From Piper betle (Eukaryota; Streptophyta; Magnoliopsida; Piperales; Piperaceae), in NCBI GenBank assembly GCA_033002965.1, contig JAURVB010013950.1, positions 1 through 64,000 on the forward strand: 64,000 nt of DNA, in the 5' to 3' direction. The position numbers and the translations under genes are program-made. Below, in pieces: positions 50,739-64,000 of the stretch (position 1 is the stretch's first letter; the number at the start of each line of letters is the position of its first letter). The notes beneath the pieces are model-generated. The model saw only the letters and a program-made list of their open reading frames with translations. It was not told the DNA's origin and made no database searches.

Positions 50739-53700
50739 TCATGGCTTTGCTAGCACCTGATCTCCAACATTGATGCATGCTTAGGCTAATACAATGTGCC
50801 ATTTTAATGATCTACCTTCTGCTCTTGATCATATTGGTCCTTGAGTTATAATATTGGGCTTTTTATCCTCATCCTTCTTGATCTTCTTCTCTGAGTTGTA
50901 GTAGCTTTTATATGATTTAGGTGTTTAGCTGACTGGTAGTGTATTTGAAGGACTTAATGTTGCTGTACCTGTAGGATTGCTAGCTAGCTAATGTATGTTT
51001 CTCCTGATCGATCTTTTATTAAGATAGGACAGTGTTTACGCTTTGTTTGCAGTCTGCTTATATGTTCTTGTTGTGGTCAGTGTTTGATAATGTGGGTGCA
51101 TATTTCTGTCTTTAGCCGTTTGTCTCATTAAGGCCTTGCTAAAATATTGAGAATTAATTTTGTCTCATTATATTGATAGTATTAGCATACATTAATTGAT
51201 TAAGCCCTTTTTGATCTTGTATTCTTTTATTATTATGCCAATTTTTTATCTTGGAGCGAAAGTTGCTATGATTGGAAGCTGTTCAGCATGGTTTTATTAT
51301 AAGTTCTACACATAAATAAATTGGTTGATGGCAATATACATCAATCTGAACGCTCACATGAAATGGCCTCAGAATTTAATCCTAGGATATCTAGCAAGAC
51401 TTGCTTACTTTGAGAAATGCTTGTCCTCTCTTCCATCTCTTTAGCTTTTGGCGTCCGATGAATGCTTACCCCTCTCCAGTCTTGGGTCTCTTACAAACTC
51501 ACAACCTCGTCTTTCTTGAAATAACAAGGCTTCAATGCGCTTCCAACAATGCCCAATTTTCACTGATCTTTAACATGCAATTAATAATATTACTCCCAAT
51601 TAGTTTCGGGATCTGATCACTAACAAAGCTCCGAACCTTGCTAATTATTAGCACCTTCCCCAAAGTATGTGCATGCTAATTGGGTTTCTAACAAGAAGCA
51701 AGCCATGATTGTTATTCCCCTCCAAGAGATTGGGATATTTTAGGGCTGGAGCTTGGGATATGGGCTAGACTTACACGAAGGTGGTAACCGAAGCGGGCAC
51801 AAATCTTGGCTTCTCAAGTGTGCAATGATGGATTAGTTGGTGTGGGTTGTGCCTCCGATGGCCGTACAGACAGCGGCCATGGCATGGGTTGTGTGCCATC
51901 AACAGAACATATGTCCACAAACAGGCAACTATGCACACGTCGGTACATGCGTGCTTGCAAAAAAGTTGCCGGTAATCATTTCCTCTCATTCTCCTTGCGA
52001 TGAGAGGGCCGGCCGATCATACTCTCCCTCTCCTTTCCCAGCAAATAAATGGCATTATCTTCTTCTTCTTCTTCTCCAATAACTCTATAATAATCCGTCA
52101 ATTCATACATTATCCCAAAGTAATTCCGGCCTTTGTCATCTGCATTTTGAAGTACAGTCATCAAGGTCAACCACCAATATATAGAGTATATGTGGGTACA
52201 TGAGCAATTTAATTAGATATAATGTAAATATGGGAATGACTGATATTTCATCTACCTTGGCATTGGAAATTAGGCCTCGAATGGCGGGAAGGACATGTTG
52301 GAAGCTTGAATTGATGCGCGGACAATTGAGGAAATCAAAAAGATGAGAGATGAGCTTAGGAGGGGAGAAGATGGAGATATTAATGATCATCATATACAGT
52401 GAAATTAGCTTGGGGCCATCGAGATTTGATTAATGAGCGGCAGAGCGCATTGAATGCATATATCAGAGGTTCGTAAATGGGCAGCACATGAATGGCCTTG
52501 CCAAAAAAGCCCCTTCATTACTAGCCTGCTGCCAGATTTTAGCTTCTTTCTTACTCACAAACCCCATGATTTCTTACATTAGAGCACTAATTTTGTCACC
52601 CATTTATCACATCGACAAATTATATATAACAGCCTTGATGAATGTTTGCTGATCTTCCTCTAATCATCTGCTCCTTAATTAAGTGGAGCGGCTTTGTTTT
52701 CGCTAATTTTGTTGTCTGTATATGCAGGATCAATTCAAAACAAAGAGGAAAACGAGGGAGAGGATGGATGTGGTCCCGATGGCACACATTTTGGCGTGGT
52801 TGTTGCCAGACATTGGCTTGGTGTTGGAGGAGCAGCACAGTTGCACATAAGAAACAAAAGCATTGCTTGTTACAGCAAATAATGTCGCATATTTGCACTT
52901 CTCTATCCCTGTCTCATAACCAGCATTGCTACTGTCCACACCAGTATGAGACAGGCGCATCTCAACTTGTTAAAGTAGCCCCAGCTGGCACTACAACGGA
53001 TATATATATATAGGATAATTGCCATTTCTCAATTTCTTATTTAATGAAAGTTTTTTATATAGATCACGGTAATTTCCTTCTATTACTGCAATTACGGCCT
53101 TCTTGTTTTCACCATGATAAATCAGATATTATAGCTAGGTCAACATAGTTCCTTTGGAATGCTGCATGATGGGATCCAAATTCATAAGCACTGTATTTAC
53201 GTATGCATGGGACAATAACAAGCAGTATAATAGCGGAAAGATTCTTCAAGCAGTGGATGATTTTATACATGAAAGGAAGTTACGGTCATTGGAGGGAAGG
53301 GAGAGTGATGGGACTTGTGATGGCAAAGAGGGAGATGGTGAGAGATAAAAGAGCGGAGTTAGCGTGTCGACGACCTTACCTCTGGGCATGAGCTTCCGTC
53401 CATTATTGCTGCAAAGTCCGTAATCGTGAAGTCACTTCCTCCTCCCAATTATGGTAGGATAGGACAAGGGTAAGCCCAGTTCGTTGAATCCTTACTTGCG
53501 TAAACGGTGTGCCGATGGAGATCGCGTGGGGACGATCTTGATCAGCATGCTCAAGTGATAGGGGGTTAGAAGAAAAGTAAAATATACACATTTCTACGCA
53601 TACATCACTCGTTTACAGTCTACAGTACAATGATGGAAATACGAAGGTTGCGTCTGTGACAAGTGATCTGCAAGAAACAGACGTCCGTAAAAAAATGAAT

Positions 53701-54839
53701 AGAAGAAAATAAATATGCAATTTTCAAATAATTGCATTGTCCAAAGACCAGAACTAGTACGTAGAAAATTTGTTATCCAGAATAGTCTTCTTCAGTGCTT
53801 CATACAAATTAAAATGAGTTCATCTAGAGCTGTTTGATACAGATTCTTATTCAAGTTATCTCAAGCTTTTTTGGTTGTTTCGTTTATCGCATTGATAAAC
53901 GAGATTGTCCGAAAGCGAGAAGCTAATTACCCTAACTAGAGAACACTGAATAACATCACCAGTACGAATAACGGACATGCATCGGACTTTTCCCGGTAGA
54001 AGAAGTTCAAGCATTACCACGTAAACAAAGACACTACATATTAGTTTGAACTAAGACGCCAGATCACTTCTTTCTCACGCCAACAATTATCGCATATTCA
54101 AATCTCACACGCACAAGCCAGATCCCTCAATAAGCTTTGAAAACACAAAAAAAACTGCTCCTCTTATTAAGATGATAATTTTAGTACGTACACTACAGAT
54201 ACCTTGCTAGGGAAGGATACAGTGAAATAGCGATGGTAACCTGCGAAACCAGAGTTTCATACTTGACATGCCGTTCATGAGAATCGTTGCAGTGAACATA
54301 CAGAATCATGTTTGCGCAAAAATTTGAATACATTAAATTAAATTATATACGAGGAAAACAAACCAAAAGAAAAGAAAAAATCAACAAATTACATCAGTGT
54401 AATTATGAACCAAAGAAAAAAGTCGGGTAACCACGAGTTGATTTTCATTCCAAACCCAGTCAGCTCCGAAACGTCAGAAATTTGATGCCTTTGGTACATC
54501 TATTCTTAAAAAAACACACCACCGGAAAGCCAGACGAAGTGTGTGGCCGGAGTACTCAAATTAATTATAATATAGGAACACCAAAAGACGGCCCTATAGC
54601 TTCCTCACGTAACAAGGCTACCATGAAATGAGGCCCAACAAATGCTTCACCAGACTACAGCCCATGATGAAAGATAACGCGGGCACCATGACTGAACAAG
54701 TGATCAGAAGAATATACACCTCTTTATATCGTTCAAAGTGGCTTCGTCTATTCGTGGAACGATTCCGCTTCACTGGCAGTCATTTTCTGCCGCTCTACAA
54801 CCCCTCTTTAACTATGTACAAGTAATTTCTACGAGTCCT
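50739..54839. other. Intergenic DNA between ZF-HD gene and RUS6
   Basis: Mostly AT-rich with the ZF-HD 3' untranslated region at the left. It contains a TTC trinucleotide run at 52058-52076. Short open stretches around 51800-53400 lack any family signature. The right end (to 54839) is the 3' untranslated side of RUS6. Confidence 0.5.
52058..52076. repeat. TTC trinucleotide microsatellite
   Basis: Six TCT/TTC units in a row in intergenic DNA. Confidence 0.85.
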
Positions 54840-57800
54840 CTAATCAACCGCAAAACGCAACCGGGCATGCCCAGGATTAAGCAAGGATTCTGACATCACC
54901 CATCCCTGCAAGAGATTTTATATGAAGGGATTTAATCCAAATTCTCAGGCATGCTAAATGTACACTCAAAATCTTGGCACATCAGCAAAATGTTGTCAGT
55001 GGGATAGCTGCAGGCGTTCAGCAAACATACTTACAGGCATGTGTACCTCACAATTAGAAACTGTAAAACCACTGAACTAGCTTCAAGGATGAAAATTTTA
55101 TCACCTTCGGAAACATGGCAATTTTCTATATATTATTTTCATATCATGTTCCTTATCCTATAAACATGAATCTTTTTAAACTTATGTTTCTGATTTATCA
55201 ATTATTTTTATAAGAAAACGTCCATCAAATATAATTCTTTTTGCTCATAAGTAGCAATGAAGAGCAACCCACCTGTTCAGCCGCTTTTTGCTTGAAATGG
55301 GAAAATGACTTGGAAACAACCTTGCATGATTCAGCTACTTGGCCTACTACATCAGACTCAATTTCTTTTGCATAGTAAGACTCATTTGACAAACGTTGTG
55401 TTCTGGAAGTCAACTTCAAATTTGATGATCGAATGAAATGCAGAAGAACATGAGCCTGTTTGACAAGTTGCAGAAATCAGATGCCACCACATTTACAAAA
55501 AGCTCGTCTGAAAGCTTTTGATGAAAGTGAGCTTACATGGTATGCAGCTTTTAGAATGTCATCAGACTTGGCTTGATCCTTGAGAAGGGCATACACATTG
55601 TTCTTTGATGGGTTATAAGTTACTATATATCGTTCACTCTGCAAAGAAAAATCCCCAGTTCAGTAAGACAAAACTGAAGCTTGGGCTGCCTTGGGTGCTA
55701 AGATATTGTAGTTGCCTAAAAACACAACACACCTCAAACATGAGCTCAATTGCAAAAAATGAGGCTGGTTCTTGAAATGCATCTTTAAATCTTGATCCTG
55801 CATTGAAAATTAGGGTGCATCAAATGAAATATTGTGCAACATATCTACCAATTGCACTGCATACCTATAACAATAGGAGTGTTCTTTGACCATGGAAAAC
55901 CAAAGATATTTTCTTTTGCATTCCCTTCCTCCAATGATGGAACTCGCCCTAAATTATGTGGAACAAGCCATTGAAGATGATTAGAATTGAATGTTGAAGT
56001 CAATAAATCACAAGAAACAACAAATAACTACAATTTATAAACAAAAACTTTATTTAAGAAATGAGGAATGAGATGTGAACAAAAGACAAAATTCGATGAC
56101 AGCATCTAACTTTGCATTAAACAACTCAGTAGAAAGCGACGTATAACCTTCATACTGAAATTCGCAAAAATAATGATGAAAATGATACGACATCAAGGAT
56201 AAAAAGGGACAAAAAAGGAGAGTAACCATAACTACCAAGATGCAACTTAACTTCAAAAACACATAAAGATAATTAACATGGATGGTGCTGAAAAAGAAAA
56301 GACTGAACTAAACAATTTTACGCAAAAACTAAGGACTAAAACCACATATACAAATAAAAGAATGGTATAATATCAAAATAGAATTCTTGACCAATATAAG
56401 GTGAAGTGATAATAAAATTTTTTCCAACAAGTCACCATAAATTGGGATTTATCCAAGAGATCAAGCTACTGCATGTTGAAATTTTTCACACATTTCTAAA
56501 ACAGAATTTCCTTTAGCAGATAAGCAAAGAGCCCATACAAAATGAAGCTACCTGTCTTAAGGAAAGAATCTACTGCCACAGTAAACCTAGCTCGATTCAG
56601 AGTACGAAGTACAACAGAGTTGACCTAACAGAAAGATGTTTTGGTGATAAGAATGATTGAAATAAAATGGCAATTGGACTATGATATAACATGCTTAATA
56701 TTTTTGAAGAAGAAAGAGACCTCTTGGAATGAGCTGAAAATGTATCCACATGAGAGAAGTGTGAAAGTGGCCACCAATGAAGGATTTCGCTTTGATAACC
56801 AGATGCTTAACCCAGTTCCTAACTTCAAATGAGAAAACATAAAAAAGAATCAACATTAGTAGCAGTAGAATAATACACAATGAAATTTAACTACGTGCAG
56901 CATAGTTCATATATTTAACAATTAGTTCATCCCATTCTCCCAATACGGATATGATGTTGTTCTTGATGGAGCTTTGACATAGTATATGAAATCTGGGAAT
57001 TGGAAATATTTTTATTTATATTTTTTTGTTTTGGGTTTGTGTTTGAAAAAAGGCATCATTAAAAAAATGCATTTTCAGCATCTAGTTTAAAAAGCTTTGA
57101 ATGGCTCAAAAATTTTCAGGAGACCTGCATGTGCACAAAACTAAATGGGACACTATAGCTGTCTCTAACTGTAATTCATTCTATTTTATGAAATTAAGAA
57201 TCACTTTTATATTTCAGCTATGCAATTATCACACAAGTCATATTGCTCAATGTTCACGTTTCTACATATAAACAAGCTTAATTTTATCCTTGACATTGAT
57301 TGGAAAAAAACAAAATATAAAATTTGCATCACTTTTAAATTTTAAAAGCTCCATCATATAAGTGAACAGCAGTCTTATTGAGTTAGAAGTCCAATGAATT
57401 TCTTTTCAGAATTTACAACAGGTGTGGTATCACAGATAAATAAAGAAAATATTACCAAATCTGCAATATTGCCAACACATTCTCCTTTTGCAGTAACATC
57501 TCCAATATTTTCTCCTTGAGCAAAGGCTTTATAAATAGGTGTACGGGTAGAAGTTGATGTAACAGCAGCTACATTCTGCACAGGGCACAGAAAAAAATTA
57601 CATATATGCAGTAATATGTTATCCATAAAAGGAATGTATCCTACAAACCCTCCAAATTATGATATTTGGATCACTTGATAAAAAAGTGATGTTTTATTCT
57701 ATGCATAAAGTATTAATTAAACAGCAACGAATTAATGCTACCTTCGCTATATTGGCTGCACAAGCTAAGGGAAGGAAAAGATGGGGCACAGCAGCAGTAG

Positions 57801-60482
57801 CCAACTCAACTCCAGCACCTATTTCCATCAATAAATCACCAGCAAATCGAAGCTGAAACATGGGTTAGTGAGTTAGTAAACAAACACACTTTTCACTCAA
57901 ACCACCTTCATAATGTAATGTAAGGAGCAATAAGCATAACATTCAATAAAGAAAATATAACATGTTGTTATTACTTGTTTAAGATCATAGTCAAACTTCT
58001 TTCCTTGACGTGCAAATAGCATTTTCCCAATACGACCAGCTCCATCCTGACATTAAATTAATAACAGCAACAACTAAGTATGAGCTCAGAGATATAATAA
58101 CATGCAGACTATTGTACGATATGCATAGTCAACTTAACGAAAATATAAGAAACAAAAAAAATGCACCCAACAAGATAATGAACACTCAAGCCCTTACTAG
58201 TTTGGAAAAAGAAAGAATGGATGTGGAGAGTGGCGCACTGGACCTATTCCTGGATAATGAGCTCATTTATTTTCACAGCCAGGTTCCTCCTTTTTTTAAT
58301 AACTTAATTGTTGAGAAATGACACTCAAGCTCCGAAAACATAGCCTTAAGCTTGCTTGCCCACACCTCACGAATTCACCCTCTCTTCAGATCATCTCCTC
58401 CCTCTTTTAGTCAGCCAATATCTCCAGATTGTTGTCATCTCATGTCACTGCCATCTAGCTGTCACCAAAGGAACCTTTTATCTTCTACCCATTTGCATCG
58501 TCTAACCTACCTGGCTATTTCATTTTGAAGCCCATTTTTTCACTCCCTCCCCAATTCTGGCTCCTTCATTTCACTTCATTCTATGCTCCTGCCTCTCTTC
58601 CTCTTTATGATTGGATACCATTATTCCTCCCCATGCTTCTCCACCTCCAACTCCAAACTTCAGTACAACAATTCCTGCTCCTTCATACAACCCACTATTT
58701 CACAAATTTCTTCGCTCTACCCACCCCATTTCCCCTTCCTCCTGATAATGAAAAGTTCACAGCCAATTGACAAGGTAGATACTCACAAGTAAGACTAAGA
58801 GGATAAAAACAAACTGGCATATATAAGTGGGCAAGAAGAACCCTGCTGATTGAAGTTCTAACTCAGATTGGAAGATATACACCGTAGAAAAGGTTCTAGT
58901 TCCAATCAGGAAGTCTCCAAGAACAGGGTCATCACTTAATGTAAGATCAGGGAGCAATTTTATCTTGAGTCAATTTATTCAGTTTCCTATTAAACATTAC
59001 GATTCATAAACATAAATACAGAAGCATCTGTTACTCCCAGACTATAGACAATGACTTTCAATACGCTGATGCAGTGCATGCTTTTTCTGCAATTTTCCTT
59101 CTGGATCAATTCCCTATTGCAATTTATTCTTAATGTCATCTCTTTTTTTTTTAACTAAATCTACAGTAATTGAATTAAACATGCACCAGAGTTCTCACCA
59201 AACTGATGTGTGAATTTTTCTTTCAGGTTGCTACACAAAGCTTAGGCTTGAAGTTTTTCCAGCTGATTCCTACCAACCCATTGGTAATCAGATTTAAGAA
59301 ACTCTGATGTGTGAATTTTTCTTTCAGGTTACTACGGAAAGCTTAGGCTTAAGTTTTTCCAGCTGATTCCTACCAACCCATTGGTAATCAGATTTAAGAA
59401 ACTAAATCTACTCCCACACTAGATTGCAAAAAATGTTAACCGAAGAGTAAAATTCTAAGTTCCATTTTTGTTGTCAAGCAAATGCATCAATGTTATGATA
59501 CCAAGTAGTACAGATACAGAAAAATGAATTGTCCATGTTTACCTTAAGAATCCAGTTGATAGCTACAGCACCTGATGTAGATTGCCCTCTAGACACCCCA
59601 ACTGACGTCAGTAGCGTCTGTGTGGTAAAAACGCCCATCGCTCCACCAAAAAAATGCTACGAATTATACCCGAAGAACACATATAAGCATCACATACATT
59701 TACCTGTCATAAAAAACGTAAAGCATTATCGTGTAGACAGTATGAAGCAGAAATGCTTGGTACCTTCATGGCTCTAAACATCATATAGGGCACATATGAA
59801 GGTGTGACACTATCCGGAAACCCCTCGGGCACAACATAAGATCTTACGAATGCCATTACATCCTGCCAAAAAAATGTACACCAGTGGTAACAGACATTTG
59901 CAACCAAACCTTCAATTCAAGAGAAAAAAATTGCGCAAGCCGAGGTTGATTAATGGTATACCTAGTCGTCATCAAGCTCTAGAAGAACTAAACTACGAAA
60001 AGCTGATTATACATCAATTTACGAAATCAATCAAACAAATCTAGCTAAATGGGAAGCTTGGGATCATAGATAAAACACAATAGGAGAGCATTTGGAGTCC
60101 AATTATAGAAATCACACCAACAAATCTAATGCGTTCTCACATTGATGGGGGCGTCGGGGGAGTGGATGCCAACGGCCCGGATAGGCGAGCCCCGACCAGA
60201 CCGACGAGCCCCGTCCCCACCCCGCTCCGCCAAATACTTCCACCGGCGGCCGTCGACCTCCTCCCAGCAGAGCACCCGGTGGGCGGAGTCGAGCAGATCG
60301 TCGTCGACGAGGCGGAACCTGACCTCGGGGGAGGCGTCGGCGCAGAAGTCAGAGGTGGAGGTGGGGGAAGGGGCGGAGGCGAGGTTTGCGCTGATGCGCA
60401 TGGTCTCGCGGACGAGGAGGCGGGCGTCATTGGCGCCGGCGCCGGCGGGGAGCGGGGAGCGCTTGATCTGGATCGGAGCCAT
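54840..60482 (-). CDS. RUS6: Protein ROOT UVB SENSITIVE 6-like (DUF647)
   Basis: RUS proteins are DUF647 membrane-associated proteins; RUS1/2 act in UV-B sensing and vitamin B6-related growth, and RUS6 is needed for early development. Thirteen exons: 60482-60141, 59862-59764, 59656-59543, 58046-57975, 57852-57742, 57575-57456, 56822-56721, 56624-56552, 55948-55865, 55797-55733, 55638-55537, 55455-55273, 54905-54840. They total 1,533 nt, all in frame (510 aa; Arabidopsis RUS6 is about 497). Landmarks: MAPIQIKRSPLP start; FVRSYVVPEGFPDSVTPSYV; HFFGGAMGVFTTQTLL; AINWILKDGAGRIGKMLFAR; FDYDLKQLRFAGDLLMEIGA; NVAAVTSTSTRTPIYKAFA; GENIGDVTAKGECVGNIAD; GFPWSK; end NPGHARLRFAVD. Exon 1 is GC-rich, the introns AT-rich. 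Intron 3 is about 1.5 kb and holds a 101-bp tandem repeat. No lesion seen. Confidence 0.96.
59203..59402. repeat. 101-bp tandem duplication in RUS6 intron 3
   Basis: CTGATGTGTGAATTTTTC begins at 59203 and again at 59304, and both copies run through CCAGCTGATTCCTACCAACC to GATTTAAGAAACT. Differences are few. It is intronic and adjacent to neither splice site. Confidence 0.9.
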
Positions 60483-60748
60483 GGCGATGGGTGGGGGGGT
60501 AGTAGGAGGAGATGGAGATGGGATCAATATAAGAGGAGAGGGGGCGGAGTGGGCGAGGCATGGTTGGAGGGCAGGTGGTCTGCACTACGTCGATTTGGAG
60601 GTGACGATGGGTTTCTTGTTGTTTTTGTTGAGGGAAGGGAGAGGGGCGAGGGAGAGGGCGATGAGTCTGTGTGGTTGTGGGTGCGGGCACTACACACTCC
60701 ATTCAACCCCCGGGACTCGTTTATTTGTTCTTTATTTATTTAACCCTG

Positions 60749-60758
60749 CTTATATAAG
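60749..60758 (-). promoter_or_regulatory. Probable TATA box of RUS6
   Basis: CTTATATAAG is a perfect palindrome about 270 bp upstream of the RUS6 start codon, and would set transcription start near 60720. The reading as a TATA box is based on position and sequence only. Confidence 0.45.
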
Positions 60759-60848
60759 AGGGCATACCTGTCATTATAAAAAAAATTCTTTTTTATTTTT
60801 TATAAAAATTGTTTCTTTTAAGCAAAAAAAATTTTTTTAAGAATAATG

Positions 60849-60859
60849 CCCCCCCCCCC
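60849..60859. repeat. C homopolymer, 11 bases
   Basis: An uninterrupted run of 11 C in AT-rich DNA upstream of RUS6; the exact length may be uncertain in any assembly. Confidence 0.85.
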
Positions 60860-63828
60860 ATAAAATTGCTTTCTTATATACTTTTGGCTTTTTGTTGACA
60901 AGGGTAACAAATCTATTTTCATATAATCTATATCTGTATACATTTTTAGACTTATTAGTCAGAATATTATCAAAGTAGAACTTAATTTTTATCACATGGA
61001 CAAAAGTTAAAAGGCTGGTACTACGGGGAGCTAACTTTAGGTATTTGGATTTATAAAATCAATAGTTGTTTTGCTTGTGTTGAGATTTGATTGAATGCAT
61101 GTTTAATGGATTTAAAAATATATATATATATAAGCAAAGAGGCTCAAACAAGACGTCTATTTCTAGTTTCTAAACATTTTCTCGTTCGTATATTTTGTAA
61201 GATACGGTGGTAATCGGAATATACGAACTTGGATATTTGCCAAACTATTTTGACTTTTTTGCCATAGGAAAACCCCAAAAATTGGAAGTAACAAAAAAAC
61301 GTTTGGGCGGATGGAAGATGGGACAAGATTTTGGACACTATGACAGGGCGTTGATACCGAGGTGGCTGTTTTGTCACATTATCATTCTCGCCGTTTACTT
61401 CTAACTTGTAAATCTAATCACGTATTTATTCTCGCACCCACCTTTTATGTACCCACCCGCATGATCCGTTTTTTACGATCCAAGTCCCATTTCCTCCTCT
61501 TTTCTTCTCATTATAGGAACAAATTATGCCACCAATTTGACAAGTGTGTCTAGTTAGAGTTAATTAATAACTAGAATTCATGGTATATGTATACGAATAT
61601 CCAAAGTTTTGGCTCCAAAAGCGAACTAATTCTGAGGGAGTACCAGATCATGGTCATATTACACATAAAGGCTATTAAATTGGGAAGCTAATTAATGTGT
61701 TTTTTTAGAAAAAAGGTCAAAAGACAGGACTTCGCAGGCGAACTCTAAATAAATTTTTGGAAAAAATCTAAAGTGGGATGAAAATGAGCTCTAATTTGAC
61801 GGATGATGTTTTTAAGCTGGTTAACAACGAATTAAAACATACAAGTCAAATTGTTTAATTAGGAATATCACTCTAGCGTTTAACATGTCCGTCCCAACTC
61901 ATTGACAGGCTACTTTGGATCTTAATAGTGTAGTTTTCTTAGGCCATTAAGTCACGTACGCGACAAGGTTGATCAATGTTTGTGGAGGGAACTGGGGCTT
62001 GGACCGTGCATGCAGGTAGTGGGAAGATGAGCTAACGCCGCCAACTGACAACTCCTGTGCTTTTTTTAAGAAAAAATGCCAATTCCTATGTTCCTGACCT
62101 ATTAGCCTTAAGAATTTGTTGCTTGCTTCCGCCATTATAAAGAGCAATGGACCCATCGGACACAAGTAGAATTTTTGAGATAAAAGCCCTCGGTGATAAA
62201 AAGTATTTATCAGCAAAAATTTCGGTGACAGAAGCATCAACAATTAATTTGTTTGGTGTCTGTACTGTTAAATTTTGGTGATAATTATTAATGTGATAAA
62301 ACAGTAACAGAAGTCACCAAAATATGGTAGCATAAAACAGTTGTTAAAATATGTCAAGCGAATTTCGGATAGAAAAAAAAGGACTATGGCCCCCACGCAC
62401 AATGTGGGCGTGCTGCCAGCAACGTGCCCATGTCCACTGCGGTGGCCGCGTTCATAATTAAAAAAATCTGTGACATGTAGCAGTCACCGAAACATTTGGT
62501 AAACCTAAATATTTGATAATACTTCACTAACAAATTTATAAAAACGATGACACTAATATTTTGATTGTAAAATTTTGGTGTCGTTAATTTTTGACAATGA
62601 AGGAATGGTGTTAATTACGTGACAAATTTGTTTATCATTGAAACATTTAATAACAATTTATATAAATATGTAAAACCCGTGACTCGAGTTAGAGTTTTAC
62701 GGGAGTGAACCGGTCTGTTTAACCATTAGTTCGAGTTGAGTCAGCTTCATGGACCGTGAGGTGAGTTGAGGCAGCTATGAGTTATGAGCGATGAGGGTCA
62801 TGTATGCTCAAGTGTACGATGATAACGTCTAAAAAATAATGAAAAATGTGTTATCAAGTATATGAAGGTATACAGTATTGATTGTTATTTTTATTTTATT
62901 GTAGAATAGTTTTTAGGCTAAATAACGTATTAGGATGCGTTGGATTATATTTGGGTGGGTTATTAGTTATAGAACATATCATTTGGATGTTTCTGTGTTT
63001 GTTTAATTTTATGGGATTTTTTATATTTTTCTAGATTTTTTTAGAATTTATTACGAACTAGTTATTATTTTGACTCGAGTAGGAATCAAGTCAATACTTA
63101 ATTACGAAACTGCCATTGAGGGTATTTTTCTCCCTCCCGACACTTACCCTCTCAAAACCCTCGCCGCCGTTGTGTGCTGTCGTCACTGCCGCCGCCACTA
63201 TTGACGCTGTGCTGCCGCCAATCAACGCCGCCCCCACCCTGCCGTACAGTTGCCATGCCGCCACGACCTACACTGGCCATTGTCTAGCCGCCACGACGCC
63301 CCCTCGTCGATTCGTTGTTGTCCAGGAGACTTCGCCGCTGCTGTGACCCTGACGACCACCCCTCGCTGTCACCGACGTTTCCCCCACCATCCTGAGCGCT
63401 GTCGAGGCTAGCCGCAGCCCCGATCGGAGCACGCCGCTGCCGCCACCCATTTTCGACGTCGCCGCCGATAGCCATCGCCACCCCGGTTGCTTTGTTTGAC
63501 ACCACCATCGGACCAAGCTCGTCGAGCTGGTGCCGATAGACCCCCTGATTGCCCCATTCCAAATTATCGCCGGAAAACCGTCGGAATCCGCCGGAAAACC
63601 GCCGACACTCGCCAGAAAACTATCGGAACCGTCGGAAAATTAGATTTGTGGGAAATTTGCCGGATCATCCGTCGAACGCACCCGATCCAATCCGATCGGA
63701 CTTCGGACGCCGCTAGGTGCCGGAGTCCGAGTTTCGAGCCACAAACGGAAACCCTAGCCGTCGCCAATTTTCGACGATGCGAGGTATAATTTATTTTAAC
63801 TTAATTATTTGAAAGTATTGATTATTTG
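60860..63828. other. Gene-poor right flank
   Basis: AT-rich with a TA microsatellite at about 61118-61132. From about 62150 to 62660 words such as GGTGACA/GTCACC and AAATTTTGGTG recur, as in transposon subterminal regions, but no termini were found. From about 63110 to 63780 the DNA is CCGCCG-rich with GCCGGAAAAC words, like the inside or leader of a plant Gypsy-type element. No gene is recognised. Confidence 0.45.
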
Positions 63829-64000
63829 TAACACCCCGTTTCGGCTCACCCGTGAACCAACCCGGAAATGTCACCGGCGACCGAACTGTTTCCTAATCTA
63901 CTAGATTCGGTTAAGCCGACCCGGATCTACTCTCGGCATCTCAAGATGGAGATGCAAATATGAAATGCATGAATGGGAACGATTGGGTTCTAACGCGAGT
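63829..64000 (+). mobile_element. Possible LTR start, cut by window end
   Basis: TGTAACACCCCG at 63829 is the common opening of plant Gypsy-type LTRs, and the GC-shifted sequence beyond it differs from the AT-rich stretch just before. The element runs out of the window, so neither a partner LTR nor a target duplication can be checked. Confidence 0.35.

Noticed and set aside
60129..60840. Long plus-strand open frames (204 and 232 codons)
   Set aside because: They lie antisense to the GC-rich first exon and promoter of RUS6. The minus-strand frame matches a family and the plus frames are low-complexity Gly/Arg-rich.

Overview
The window is nuclear DNA from a flowering plant. Genes have many GT-AG introns, introns and intergenic DNA are AT-rich, and several transposon classes are present. 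GC-rich first exons (the MMT relic, RUS6) and a GC-rich intronless small heat shock gene lean towards a monocot, probably not a grass. That placement is inference and I cannot name a species.

Layout. 1-5438: gene-poor. 5439-8182 (+): remnant of a STICHEL-type (DNA polymerase III gamma/tau-like) gene without its ATPase half, with a stop and frameshifts. 9312-12885 (-): ispD (MEP-pathway cytidylyltransferase), complete in structure but two bases short in one 55-bp exon. 13065-13440 and 13939-14759: two hAT-like non-autonomous elements; the second has a perfect 8-bp target duplication. 14862-18454 (-): SKOR/GORK-type outward K+ channel, 12 exons, open throughout, lacking the usual C-terminal KHA domain. 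18927-19492: 284-bp tandem duplication. 22177-34701 (+): methionine S-methyltransferase locus, clearly a pseudogene. It carries a 1,828-bp solo LTR (TTTGG target duplication), a deleted antisense Copia element, a tandem array of TRIM-like miniature LTR elements inside an exon, and an out-of-frame 175-bp duplication. 35689-36243 (+): ER-type small heat shock protein with a heat-shock-element-like promoter. 36244-49928: gene-poor DNA with a CACTA-type fragment at about 44.5-46.3 kb. 49929-50738 (+): intronless ZF-HD homeodomain regulator. 54840-60482 (-): RUS6-type DUF647 protein, 13 exons, frame intact. 60860-64000: gene-poor, ending in a probable LTR start.

The genes are ordinary, independently transcribed plant genes with no operon-like or pathway link. 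The window's main theme is gene decay and transposon nesting: of seven recognisable gene loci, four look intact (one without a usual domain), two are pseudogenes, and one (ispD) is broken only by two one-base homopolymer losses that may be assembly errors. I found no CRISPR array, tRNA or rRNA and no obviously new biological system. The most unusual structure is the tandem four-LTR, three-interior TRIM-like array.
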